DNA of 64,000 nt, taken from assembly GCA_039621445.1 (NCBI GenBank), contig CP154954.1, positions 50,199,847-50,263,846 of the forward strand, given 5' to 3'. Source of the stretch: Euglena gracilis. Its lineage: Eukaryota > Euglenida > Euglenophyceae > Euglenales. Shown piece by piece: positions 41,031 to 52,100 of the stretch. The notes beneath the pieces are model-generated. The model was not told the DNA's origin and made no database searches. It saw only the letters and a program-made list of their open reading frames with translations. Positions within the stretch are counted from its first letter, which is position 1. Every line of letters starts with the position of its first letter. A program made the translations under genes and the position numbers.

Positions 41031-42200
41031 TCTGGGCCCGACGCCTGTCTTGAAATTCTACTGACATTAACGGATTTCAGGCTGAAATTGTTTATGTCGG
41101 TCGATTTCCATTCAGGCGCCCGTTTATGTCAGTCGATTTCCATTCAGGCGCCCGTTTATGTAAGTCGATTTCCATTCAGGCGCCCGTTTATGACAGTCGA
41201 TTTCCATTCAGGCGCCCGTTTATGAAAGTCGATTTCTATTCCATTGAAATCTGTTGCTAGTCAGATTGGGAATTTGTAGTGATTTTTTGGACATTTTGTA
41301 TTTCCATTTTTTTCGACATTTTTGGGGTTGTGGAGGAGTTATGGATCAGACAAAAACCAAATTTTGTGGCCAGGTGATCACAGCTGGCTGAACTTTGGAT
41401 GGAACAGACGGAAGGACGGTACTTAAGATTATTATTTTCTGGATCTTCAGAAAAAGCATTCGGCATATTTGTCCTGAACCAGTTGTCATCACTGGTCATC
41501 TAAAAGAAAAGCTTTCGGGTGAGGAGTTATTTGGCAATGTCAACCCTATTTTCTGGGCTCGACGCCTGTATTGCAATTATATTGACATCATCGGATTTCG
41601 GGCCAAGGCTGTGTTCATAGCAAAAGGCTGTGTTCATGGCTTTGGTCAAAATCTGTGTTTGTAATAAAACGCAGACTCTGGCCTGAGTCTCTGTTTCGAA
41701 GCGCTGAGTCTGTTATTCGGCCTGAGTCTGCGTTTCGAAACGCAGACTCGGGTCAGAGTCTGCGTTTAAGAAGCAGTTCTTGATATAGAGATTGAAAAAA
41801 AGAAAAAAGCATTCCGAAAAAAAGAGACAAAATGTTGGTCGACATTAACAGGTTTCAGGCTGAAACTGAAAATGTCCCAAAACGGAACAAAAAGGCATTC
41901 AAAAAAGGAAACAAAAGGTTGGTCGATTTCCAAGACATCGGAAACCGTTTATGTCCGTCGATTTCCATTCAGGCGCCCGTTTATGACAGTCGATTTCCAT
42001 TCAGGCGCCCGTTTATGTCAGTCGATTTCCATTCAGGCGCCCGTTTATGAAAGTCGATTTCCATTCAGGCGCCGTTTATGTCAGTCGATTTCCATTCAGG
42101 CGCCCGTTAATGGGCCAAAAACCACTTGTTTGACCATATTTCCGTCCAGGCGGTTCGGTCGAATGAATATCAAGACAGGCGTCGGGCCCAGACAAAATAG
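41031..42200. mobile_element. TIR element carrying two 32-bp direct-repeat arrays
   Basis: CTGGGCCCGACGCCTGTCTT at 41,038 is inverted at 42,168-42,190. Inside each end is a head-to-tail array of a 32-bp unit, roughly GTTTATGTCAGTCGATTTCC + ATTCAGGCGCCC: 41,090-41,242 (five units) and 41,947-42,110 (five to six units, both in the same orientation). The middle has GAGTCTGCGTTTCGAAACGC palindromes (41,700-41,770). No transposase is seen. Confidence 0.7.
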
Positions 42201-42224
42201 GTTTTAGAAAAATCGACCGACACT

Positions 42225-42295
42225 AACAGATTCAGCAGGGGCGCCGGGCGGCTCGCTTCGCTCGCTCGCGCCCGGCGCCCCTGCTGAAATCCGTA
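42225..42295. repeat. GCAGGGGCGCCGGGCG hairpin
   Basis: GATTCAGCAGGGGCGCCGGG is inverted as CCCGGCGCCCCTGCTGAAATC across a GCTCGCTTCGCTCGC loop. One of the most stable stems in the window; homologue at 35,184. Confidence 0.8.
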
Positions 42296-42589
42296 GTGGC
42301 GGGGTTCGATTTTGTATAGGAAATTTTGGCAATAGGCGGGGGGGGGGGGGGGGGGGCTCCGCCCAGGCCCGAAATTTCATGTGGGTGATAATCTAGGGGG
42401 AGGTTCTCTTCGACTTGCACCAAGACACCTGGGTTGGCCACCCACAACCGAGAAAGGGGTTCGGCGACCAGGTCGATAAATAATGGGGGTGATACGACCA
42501 GGTCGGTATTAAAACCCCCAGGGAATTTGCATTACCCCCCCCCCCCTTTTGGGAAATTTTAAGCCCCCCCGGCCCCCCTGATTTAAAAG

Positions 42590-45515
42590 GTTGGCAGATA
42601 AATAATGAAAGGGAGATCGACTTGCACCCGAAAGGGGTTTTGTCAGATAAAAGGGGGTTTATTTTGTTAATGATGAAAGGGATAGGGTTAGGTCGACTTG
42701 CACACCGAGAAGGGGTTGGAGATAAAAGGAGGGGTTTATTTTGTTAATGAAAGGGATAGGGTTAGGTCGACTTGCACCTTGCACCGAAAGGGAAAAGGGG
42801 TTGGCAGTGATAAAGGGGGGTTGGAAAAAAATGGGGTTGATTTTGTTAATGTGAAAGGGATAGGGTTAGGTCGACTTGCACCCGAAAAGGGGTTGGCGGA
42901 TAAAAGGGGTTGGCGGATAAAACGGGTTGATTTTGTTAATGAAAGGGATAGGGTTAGGTCGACTTGCACCCGAAAAGGGGTTGGCAGTTAAAACGGGTTG
43001 ATTTTGTTAATGAAAGGGATAGGGTTAGGTCGACTTGCACCCGAAAAGGGGTTGGCGGATAAAAGGGGTTGGCGGATAAAACGGGTTGATTTTGTTAATG
43101 AAAGGGATAGGGTTAGGTCGACTTGCACCCGAAAAGGGGTTGGCAGTTAAAACGGGTTGATTTTGTTAATGAAAGGGATAGGGTTAGGTCGACTTGCACC
43201 CGAGAAGGGGTTGGCAGATAAAAGGGGTTGCCAGATAAAAGGGGTTTTTTTGTTAATGAAAGGGATAGGGTTAGGTCTACTTGCACCCGAAAAGGGGTTG
43301 GCGGACAAAGGGGGTTTATTTTGTTAATGAAAGGGATAGGGTTAGGTCGATTTGCACCCGAAAAGGGGTTGGCAGATAAAAGGGGTTGGCGGATAAAAGG
43401 GGTTTTTTTTGTTAATGAAAGGGATAGGGTTAGGTCGATTTGCACCCGAAAAGGGGTTGGCAGATAAAAGGGGTTGCCAGATAAAAGGGTTTTTTTTGTT
43501 AATGAAAGGGATAGGGTTAGGTCTACTTGCACCCGAAAAGGGGTTGGCGGATAAAGGGGGTTTATTTTGTTAATGAAAGGGATAGGGTTAGGTCGACTTG
43601 CACCCGAAAAGGGGTTGGCGGATAAAGGGGGTTTATTTTGTTAATGAAAGGGATAGGGTTAGGTCGACTTGCACCCGAAAAGGGGTTGGCAGATAAAGGG
43701 GGTTGGCAGAAAAATGGGGTTTATTTTGTTAATGAAAGGGATAGGGTTAGGTCGACTGGCACCCGAAAAGGGGTTGGCAGTTAAAACGGGTTTATTTTGT
43801 TAATGAAAGGGATAGGGTTAGGTCGACTTGCACCCGAAAAGGGGTTGGCGGATAAAAGGGGTTGGCAGAAAAATGGGGTTTATTTCGTTAATGAAAGGGA
43901 TAGGGTTAGGTCGATTTGCACCCGAAAAGGGGTTGGCGGATAAAGGGGGTTTATTTTGTTAACGAAAGGGATAGGGTTAGGTCGATTTGCACCCGAAAAG
44001 GTGTTGGCAGATAAAAGGGGTTGCCAGATAAAAGGGTTTTTTTTGTTAATGAAAGGGATAGGGTTAGGTCTACTTGCACCCGAAAAGGGGTTGGCAGTTA
44101 AAACGGGTTTATTTTGTTAATGAAAGGGATAGGGTTAGGTCGACTGGCACCCGAAAAGGGGTTGGCAGTTAAAACGGGTTTATTTTGTTAATGAAAGGGA
44201 TAGGGTTAGGTCGACTTGCACCCGAAAAGGGGTTGGCGGATAAAAGGGGTTGGCAGAAAATTGGGGTTTATTTTGTTAATGAAAGGGATAGGGTTAGGTC
44301 TACTTGCACCCGAAAAGGGGTTGGCGGATAAAGGAGGTTTATTTTATCAATGAAAGGGATACGGTTAGGTCGACTTGCACCCGAAAAGGGGTTGGCAGAT
44401 AAAGGGGGTTGGCAGAAAAATGGGGTTTATTTTGTTAATGAAAAGGATAGGGTTACCACCACCCCCCCCCCCCTAAATGACCCTATCAATGTTGCTTTAG
44501 GACCCCCCAAAGGGTCATCTAGGGGGGGGGGTCATTTAGGGGGGGGATACTTTTCCCACTGAAAAATTGCTCTGCTCCATGACCCCCCCCCCCTAGATGA
44601 CCCCCCCAGGGGGGTCATCTAGGGGGGGGGGCATTTAGGGGGGGGGGTGGTAGGTCGACTTGCACCCGAAAAGGGGTTGGCAGTTAAAACGGGTTTATTT
44701 TGTTAATGAAAGGGATAGGGTTAGGTCGACTTGCACCCGAAAAGGGGTTGGCGGATAAAAGGGGTTGCCAGATAAAAGTGTTTGTTTTGTTAATGAAAGG
44801 GATAGGGTTAGGTCGACTTGCACCCGAAAAGGGGTTGGCAGATAAAAGGGGTTGATTTTGTTAATGAAAGGGATAGGGTTAGGTCGACCTGCACCCGAAA
44901 AGGGGTTGGCGGATAAAGGGGGTTGATTTTGTTAATAAAAGGGATAGGGTTAGGTCGACTTGCACCCGAAAAGGGGTTGGCGGATAAAAGGGGTTGCCAG
45001 ATAAAAGTGTTTGTTTTGTTAATAAAAGGGATAGGGTTAGGTCTACTTGCACCCGAAAAGGGGTTGGCGGACAAAGGGGGTTTATTTTGTTAATGAAAGG
45101 GATAGGGTTAGGTCGACTTGCACCCGAAAAGGGGTTGGCGGATAAAAGGGGTTGCCAGATAAAAGTGTTTGTTTTGTTAATAAAAGGGATAGGGTTAGGT
45201 CTACTTGCACCCGAAAAGGGGTTGGCGGACAAAGGGGGTTTATTTTGTTAATGAAAGGGATAGGGTTAGGTCGACTTGCACCCGAAAAGGGGTTGGCAGA
45301 TAAAGGGGGTTGGCAGAAAAATGGGGTTTATTTTGTTAATGAAAGGGATAGGGTTAGGTCGACTTGCACCCGAAAAGGGGTTGGCGGATAAAGGGGGTTT
45401 ATTTCGTTAATGAAAGGGATAGGGTTAGGTCGACCTGCACCCGAGAAGGGGTTGGCAGATAAAAGGAGTTTATTTTGTTAATGAAAGGGATAGGGTTAGG
45501 TCGACCTGCACCCAA
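42590..45515. repeat. 2.9-kb tandem satellite with TTAGGG-like motif
   Basis: Dozens of units, each about 71 or 89 bp depending on one optional 18-bp block (GGCGGATAAAAGGGGTT type). Invariant parts: AATGAAAGGGATAGGGTTAG, GTCGACTTGCACCCGAAAAG, GGGTTGGC and TTTATTTTGTTAATG. Each unit contains GATAGGGTTAGG, close to the TTAGGG telomere repeat. Interrupted by a TA-flanked element at 44,456-44,650. Open frames such as STCTRKGVG or RPNPIPFINK are translations of the unit. Confidence 0.92.
44456..44650. mobile_element. TA-flanked MITE inserted in the satellite
   Basis: CCACCACCCCCCCCCCC is inverted as GGGGGGGGGGTGG. The neighbouring satellite units show the empty site GGGTTAGGTC, so the filled site GGGTTA[element]TAGGTC proves a TA duplication, as in Tc1/mariner-type MITEs. 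The interior holds TAAATGACC/GGTCATTTA and CTAGATGACC/GGTCATCTAG hairpins. Confidence 0.9.
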
Positions 45516-46485
45516 GATTTAGGGGGGGTTTCCCATGGACCCATGGACATGTAGGGTAAATTGAGTAACCCCCCCCCCTTAGTTGCACTAAGGCTTCTTG
45601 TCTGTTTATGGCCGGCGCTAACTTCGCTTCTGGCCCAGTTTGCTGCGTGCTACCCCCCCCCCTAATTGTCACCCCCCCCCCCCTAATACTCGCCAGGGGG
45701 GTCAAAACGCTCCCGAGGGGGTGCCATATAGGGTGGGGGGTCACGTTATTAAATTTTTTTATTTAAATTTTTACTTTACTGAACAATTGACCTATTCAAA
45801 CGAAGGGGGGGGGGCTTAAATTTCCAAAAAGTGGGGGGGGTAATGCGGATTTCTGGGGGTCGGGCCGACCAGGTCGGCATCACCCCCAGAGGTCGGTATC
45901 CCACCAACAGGGGTCGGGCCGACCACAGGTCGGGCCGACCAGGTCGGCATCACCCCCAGGATGAGCACCCACAGGAATCCGCACGGAGCCGGCTCCGCCC
46001 CCCCCCCCCCCGCACCCCCCCCCTCAAATAACAAAATCCCTTCTATGTTGGCAATATACTTGGAAGTCCTTTTTGTGCAAATTTTGACTTATATTGAAAA
46101 TCCAATGGGGAGAGGTGTTCTTTTGCCAAAAGTGGCCCAAAATGGACATTTTGCCGAGGTGACGGTATGTGAAAATGAGGATTTGTCACCAGAATTCCCT
46201 ATCATTGAGTTTTTGACGTCCCCCCCTGCTTCCTTGTTTTCATATCTTGAAAGGTTTGTTGTATTCTAAAGTTTTCCACCCACCGAACCTTTCTGCTGCC
46301 GTCCAAGTTGCTGTTCGTATAAGACCCATGACAAAAGCTGAACAGCTCTCTTCTCTTCTGAATCCTTGTTGCCAGGAGAACTCCTGGTGAAAAACACCTT
46401 CTGACTCGTGAGTGTCTATTTGTGGGGGAAGTGCATTTCGAGTTGTGTTGTCTGTCAGTGTTGAGGTTCGCCCCAGACAGGTGGG
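45516..46485. repeat. Element fragments between satellite and gene 5
   Basis: Parts of the AACGTGACCC family (45,515-45,755), GGTCGGGCCGACC palindromes (45,858-45,960) and a block with CCAATGGGGAGAGGTGTTCT that recurs from 31,990. A minus frame at 46,205-46,489 (CFSPGVLLATRIQKRREL) is weak and unassigned. Confidence 0.5.
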
Positions 46486-47930
46486 TCATGCGTTTCTGGA
46501 GCCGTGCTGGGAGTTCCTGTTTTGCTCTGGACCAAAAATCGCTTCAAGGCCAAGCATTGTGGGGGTCTTTTGGGGGGGACCCCCAGGGCAGAACGGGAAT
46601 CGACCGAACAGCCAGGGTGGTGGGTGGGGGGGTCGACCCCCCCCCCACCCCCTGCATGGTGGGGGGGTCGACCCCCCCCCCACCACCTCTTCCCGTATTT
46701 CCGGGAGCACCAATTTTTGGACCCGAAAAAAAATTTCCAGCGCCTTCGGCGCCGGGTGTTTTTTTTGACCCATTTTGGGACCCATATAGGGGGTCCCCCC
46801 AAAAACCACCCAAAACCCCATTTTTTCACACCTTCCAAAAAATCGACATTTTCTCAAAATGTTGATTTGAGAGGTTTTTGAAGCGAACAATGCCATTGAA
46901 AGTCCAAAAAAGTTCAACGAGAAAAAATGTCAGTAAAATTTGGCTGTGCCAAAATTTCGTCCACTTTTTTTGACCTTGTTTTTTTCACCCCCCCCCCCTC
47001 CTAAAAAGTACCAATTTTTAGGACGGAAAATTTTGAGATTTTTTGTGAAAAGTTGTGGTTTTCCATCAAAAAATCATGTGTTTTGGGTTCATTTTTCAAA
47101 AAATTTTCAAAATTTTTCTGGCCAAAATCCCCGTTTCCCCGAAATCGGTGAAAATGCTGTGGTGGGTGGGGGGGTCGACCCCCCCCCACCAGGCCTTCCC
47201 ATTCTGCCCTGGGGACCCCTCCAAAGAAGCGTCCCTCCTACAGCTGGTGCCCTCTGTTCTTGGAACAGTTTGACAAACTCCACAAAGAAACAACAGCTTT
47301 TATGAAGTGCTTCAACAGAATTCCCCAACTTTTTGACAGGGTCGTTGGAACAAAACAACATATTGTTTGATGGTTTTGATATAATTCACAAAGCATCCTG
47401 AGTGCCAAAAACCGACATGTCTTAAATTCTTTGTCAGTTTTATTTTTGAAAACATTTCAGAAACGCTGTCCAAAAGTTCCAAAAACCTCTTCTCTGGAGT
47501 TTCATTCAAAATCCCAATCCGTTTCAACAACAAGGGCATTAGCTGTAAGAAGTTGTTCAAATGGTGCAGGTCTTCCCTGCCCCCCTCCGAAGGGTTTTTT
47601 TTTTGGCTTGTGCCACCCCCCACATTTTTGGGTTCTGCACCCCCCACTTGGCATAATAGGGGGGGGGGATGACCCCGCGCGAAATAAGTGGGGATGGCTT
47701 ATGTCGTGGGGATTGAACAACCAGTGGTCATTTTCCACCCAGAAATCACCAGTCTCCTCAATTACGCTGCAATTCTCCAGTTGGAAGTTTCAGGGGTTCC
47801 TTGTAGAGGAAAAGCTGCCCTGATGGTGGTATTGCAGAAGGTGCAATTGTTGCAGATGGCCATTTCGGTGTCAAAACAACTCGAGTTGGGGAACCCCCGA
47901 AAGAGTTTGTCTACAAGCAAGTCTCCATTT
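46486..47930 (-). CDS. Gene 5: four-exon minus-strand gene, unknown protein
   Basis: Exon 5a (47,930-47,766): NGDLLVDKLFRGFPNSSCFD then MAICNNCTFCNTTIRAAF, donor GCAGC/GTAATT. Exon 5b (47,576-47,390), acceptor GGGGGGCAG: EDLHHLNNFLQLMPLLLKRI, GILNETPEKRFLELLDSVSE, donor GCTTT/GTGAAT. Exon 5c (47,328-47,215), acceptor GTCAAAAAG: LGNSVEALHKSCCFFVEFVK, LFQEQRAPAVGGTLLWRG. A 628-bp element with exact TSD is then removed, and exon 5d (46,578-46,486) gives KTPTMLGLEAIFGPEQNRNS and TGA. All phases agree. Cys pairs in 5a (C-x2-C-x2-C) may bind metal. A + strand frame over 5a (47,688-48,068) competes, so strand choice rests on the consistent exon chain. Confidence 0.5.
46584..47211. mobile_element. 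628-bp CAGGGC element spliced from gene 5
   Basis: Tips CAGGGCAGAACGGGAA and TTCCCATTCTGCCCTG. Exact 8-bp duplication GGGACCCC (46,576-46,583; 47,212-47,219). The interior has facing TGGGGGGGTCGACCCCCCC blocks and CAGCGCCTTCGGCGCCGGG. Using the NNN-CAG...CTG-NNNNN rule on the minus strand joins exons 5c and 5d in frame. Confidence 0.88.
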
Positions 47931-48099
47931 CTTTTGGAAAAAAATTCTTTTGTCCAATGTGACACCGACACACAGGGGAGGTCGACCCCCCCCCCCTGCC
48001 GGGGGGAGGGGTCTGGGACCCCCTACTCCCCCCCCCAGGGCCCAGGGGGGTGGGCAAGGTATAAGTGACCATCCCCCCGGCTGAGAGGGGATCCGACAC

Positions 48100-48990
48100 C
48101 CCCCCTCAAATAAATTTTTTCTTCCCCGGCGCTCCGTATGTTTTTATCATCATTTTGTTGAAAAAAACTCCTGAAAACGCAATTTTGGACACTTTTTGAA
48201 ATCCCTCAAAAATAGTTTCCGGCGCTTCCAATAAATTTTTGACATTGACATTTTTTGGGTCGAATCCTCAAATTGAGATTTTCAAACTTTTTTTAAATAC
48301 GCCTGAAAATTCGGACTTTGGCACAAAAATTCGGAATATCCAGCATTTTTGTCAAAAAAGTCTTTTGCAAACCGTTTTTCCTAGGAACTTTGATGATGTT
48401 CTTTTTTTTAAAAAAAACAATACCAACCTTGATTTCGGGGATTCCCAAATAGCCCCCCCCATATTGTTCCCATCGGGCATCGGCTTGGGTGAGGGCCATT
48501 ATTCTTGGGCACTGTTTTGAGTCAGGAGTGTTATTTTAGGCTAGGTGGGCACTATTTTCATATGGAGATTGGAATTGTAAAACAGTAGGATAGATGGAGG
48601 AGTTCAGATTTGCGGATATGAAATCTTATTACATTATTGTATTTTTTAGTTTCATTGTAATTTTTTTATCATTATTATCACATCATCATCATCATTAATC
48701 ATTGTTGTTGCTGTTGTTGTTATATTATTATTGTATTACTCCAGGAGATACCAGCACCTGCAAACGGACTTTTGTGAATATCAGATCCAAACAGATGGGA
48801 TTGAGATGGTGCCAGAGGAGGGATGGAAAAGGGTTCCCAAATGACAATCCGTATTGTTGTGCACAATGAAACTTAGCCGAGGCAACCACGCTGAAATATG
48901 AAGCTGGGGGGGGGGGGCGGGCTTTAAAACTGGGAGAAGAATTAAATTGGCCAGGCCACGGTCAGTTGCTGAAGAGCAAGGGCCCCCTGA
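48100..48990. other. AT-rich gap upstream of the kinesin exons
   Basis: Includes A/T-rich sequence with ATCATCATC and TTATTATTG low-complexity tracts (48,660-48,740). The kinesin beta1 strand and first motor exons must lie here or further left but were not recognised. Confidence 0.4.
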
Positions 48991-48994
48991 CCAA

Positions 48995-49146
48995 TTTTTT
49001 TTTGAACGTCCCTGTTTCAAATGGAGATTTGGCAACGATTACGTCTTCGACAGCGGGCAAGAAGAGGTTTGGGATTGCATCGGAAAGCCAATGCTGGCAG
49101 ATGCCTATGATGGCTATAATGTGACTCTCTTTGCCTATGGGCAAAC
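48995..49146 (+). CDS. Kinesin exon 1 (partial motor N-terminal part)
   Basis: Reads [40 protein letters not shown] and the first two bases of T. The 5' limit is uncertain. The 3' end by the rule is GGGCAAAC/AATCAAGG. Confidence 0.85.
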
Positions 49147-52100
49147 AATCAAGGCTGTTCCATTTCTGCAATGTTTAATCTTTTCTTCTTCCTTTCTTTC
49201 CATCAGTCTATTCAGTCTGGATCATTTGGGTCAAAGTTCAACAGGATTGGATGGTTTCACCTCATTTGACACCAAAAATCACCGTTTTCCCCCAAGGGAA
49301 ACAGCTCTAAGCTTTGAGAAACGTGAGTGTTGTTTCAAAAACCTCTTAATCGCATTTCTTTGCCGTAGTTCTATGTCATTTTCATTTTTCAGAAAAGTTT
49401 TGGAGGATTTGGGGGGGATTTGGAGCCGGGGTGATTCTGTGGAATAAAACAGCACAGACGGATGGACCCAAAGTTTATGAGTGAAAAGGGAGCTCAGCAA
49501 GCTAAATTCAAAGAAGAAGTTGGGCTCAGCAAGCAAAAAATGTATGAAAATTCAAAATTCAACGCGGGAGGAAAAGGAGCGCCTGGGTGGTACATTAAAT
49601 TGACAGCTTTTCGACATTGATTTGGTTTGGCTCGATCTGGGGCAGGTGCCTGCCAAAAGGCATCCCGAATACATACCACCAACAACACCCCCAGTGATTT
49701 CCATCCGAAAACGCTAATTTTCCCGCTTTGGGGAAACTTCAGAGGCCCATCAAGCACTGGATTAACTTTGAGGAAAGAAGCAGGTGCTTCTGTGAAAATG
49801 AACACAAACGAGCCATCTGGCTTTCACAACAACACATATTTTTTTTGTTTTTGTTTGTTTGATACGATATATTTCTTACGGGTATGAATCCCCCAGTTCC
49901 CACCGGAATGGCCCTGCCCACAGGGTCTGGTAAGACATACAGCATTATGGGGGAGGAAGACAGGGTTTGACAAAAGGATCTTTTTACTCGGGACGCCTGC
50001 TTGGGGACACAATTGACCACAGAACTGGGTGCTGCCTCCCCAGGTCCAAAAAAACCCCAGGGCAGGTGATTGGGTATCCCCCCATGTACCACCCCCCCCC
50101 ATATTGTCCCCCCCCCATATTGTCCCTCGGCCCGGCCGACGAGGGGTTTTTTTGGCTCGGTCAATGAAATTTCCTTTGGTACCCCCCCCCATATTGTCCC
50201 GTCGGGCCTCCTGGGGAGAGGTCGGTGGGACAATATGGGGGGGGGGGTGGTAATTGAACCCCCCCCCTGGTCATTGACCCCCTGGGCTGTTGAGATTGCA
50301 TCCCCATAGTTGGTTCCGTGCGGAATAATGGCCATGCTACTTCTGGAGGTCGGGCCGACCTAGGTCGGGCCGACCATTGGCCATGGCTTATCGACCTCTG
50401 GAGGTCAGGCCGACCAGGTCGGCCGACCCCCCCTTTTTGGAAATTTAAGGCCCCCCCCCTCAAAAAATTTGATTCTCTTATTTCAATTCGAAATGAATGT
50501 AAACACATCTGAATGTCCTTAAAAACGTCAAAAAAACGTCCCAAATTCAAAAAAAATTGTGGAAAACGGCTAACTCAGGTGAGATACATGGCCAATGACA
50601 AAAATTCCTTTGGTGTGCAATGCCCAAACCCGAACCCTGACCCTGACCCTAACCCTAACCCTAACCCAGCTCTTTCATCCCATATTGAAAAAAAAATTGA
50701 AAAACGCGAACTTAGTCGGCCTACGGCCTCCTCCGGGGGGGGGGGGGGCGGCAGCCCCCCCCCCCCCAGACCCCCCGGTTTAAAATAACAAAATCCCCTT
50801 GTGTGTGCAAGACAAGGATGGCCAAAACGCGCGTTCTTTGTGCTAACTTAGTCGGATTTCAGTGACGGTCGGATAGCAAACAAGTATCTTCTTTGAGGCC
50901 AGAAAAATTTTTGATGTGTGTAGCCGGCTGTTCAGAAACGTGATAAATTGGCCCCTACAAGGTACCAGCTACCCCAAAGAGCCGCCCAACTAGGGTTAAT
51001 ACACATGGGGGGACCCTCGCTCGGCGCCTCGCTCGGGTCCCCCCATGTTTTTAACCCTAGTTGGGCGGCTCTTTGGGTTCGCTGGGTACCTTGTAGAGAC
51101 CAATCTAACAACGTTGAGCGGGAAATGTTCTGCTGTTTGGATAAGAATCGTAACCCTGACCCTACTCCTTCAAATAACGTCAGAAAATCTTTTTTACCAC
51201 AGGTTGATGCCATCAGGAATTCTTTTTATGCTAAAATTGCACTTTTTATGCTCCACAGGGTTTGGCCAAGGGTTTGGATGCTTTTGAAAAGGAAAACCAT
51301 TGAGGTCGTTTCTATCGACCTTGTGGTCGGCCCGACCTCCAATTGGTTGGGCCGACCATATGGTCGGTAACCCAAACAGGTCGGGCCGACCAGGTCGGCC
51401 CGACCTACAGTCAAAAGTCCTTTGAAAAAGGGGGGGGGTAATGCATGCAGTACAGTGGAGTTTTCTGTCGACCTCCAGAGGTCGGGCCGACCTATGGTCG
51501 GCCCGACCTCCAGAACTAGCATGGCCAATATTCTGCCCGGGGCCCCCATAGTTGGCCCCCTCTTCTGTTGGGCCAACCGACCGCGAAAAAAGTTACAGGT
51601 TCAAAAATGCACTTTCAGGAATGTTTTCCCCACAGAAATGTGTTTTTTGACAGACGATTTTTTGATCAGACGAGCACACTTGAGGAAGTTGGGGACCCAG
51701 ATGCTTTTTTTTGCTTTTTTGGATGATTCATCCAGATGTGGAATGTCAGCCCAAGCATGGGGAAAGTGACCCTCCTGAACTGTTGGGTCCAACTTGACCC
51801 CCGAGCTTGACCCCCCTCCGCTGTTAGGCCCAACTTGACCGGTCAATAACATGAAGGGGGGGGGGTATTAACCCCCCTCCTTCCCGGGATATTACCATGC
51901 CTGAGAACTTGTCAGGGCCCTGCCCGGGAAACTTTTGGGTCCCCAGGAAGGGCCAATGTGTCATAATTTGGGATTTATTTAGCCGGACCCTCACGTGGGT
52001 CCAGCCAGCCAGCACCTTTTTTCCAGCCAACTGCAAGGCTGTACAGGAGCTCCTGAAACCCAATGTGGTGGGGGGGGGTCGACCCCCCACCCCCATCCTC

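Larger units (their letters stand above)
50329..51523. mobile_element. 1.2-kb TIR element inside kinesin intron 2
   Basis: TGGCCATGCTACTTCTGGAG, then GTCGGGCCGACC, is inverted at 51,490-51,523 with one mismatch over about 32 bp. The interior contains CCCTAA-type repeats and the hairpin at 50,952-51,098. Confidence 0.75.

Noticed and set aside
41090-42110. CRISPR-like array of 32-bp repeats
   Set aside because: Units are head-to-tail without spacers, in a eukaryotic TIR element.
42698-45391. Repeated frames reading RSTCTRKGVG or RPNPIPFINK
   Set aside because: Translations of the tandem satellite unit, not genes.
46202-46489. Minus-strand frame (RQHNSKCTSPTNRHSRVRR)
   Set aside because: Not linked in phase to gene 5, which stops at 46,486; no splice signals support it.
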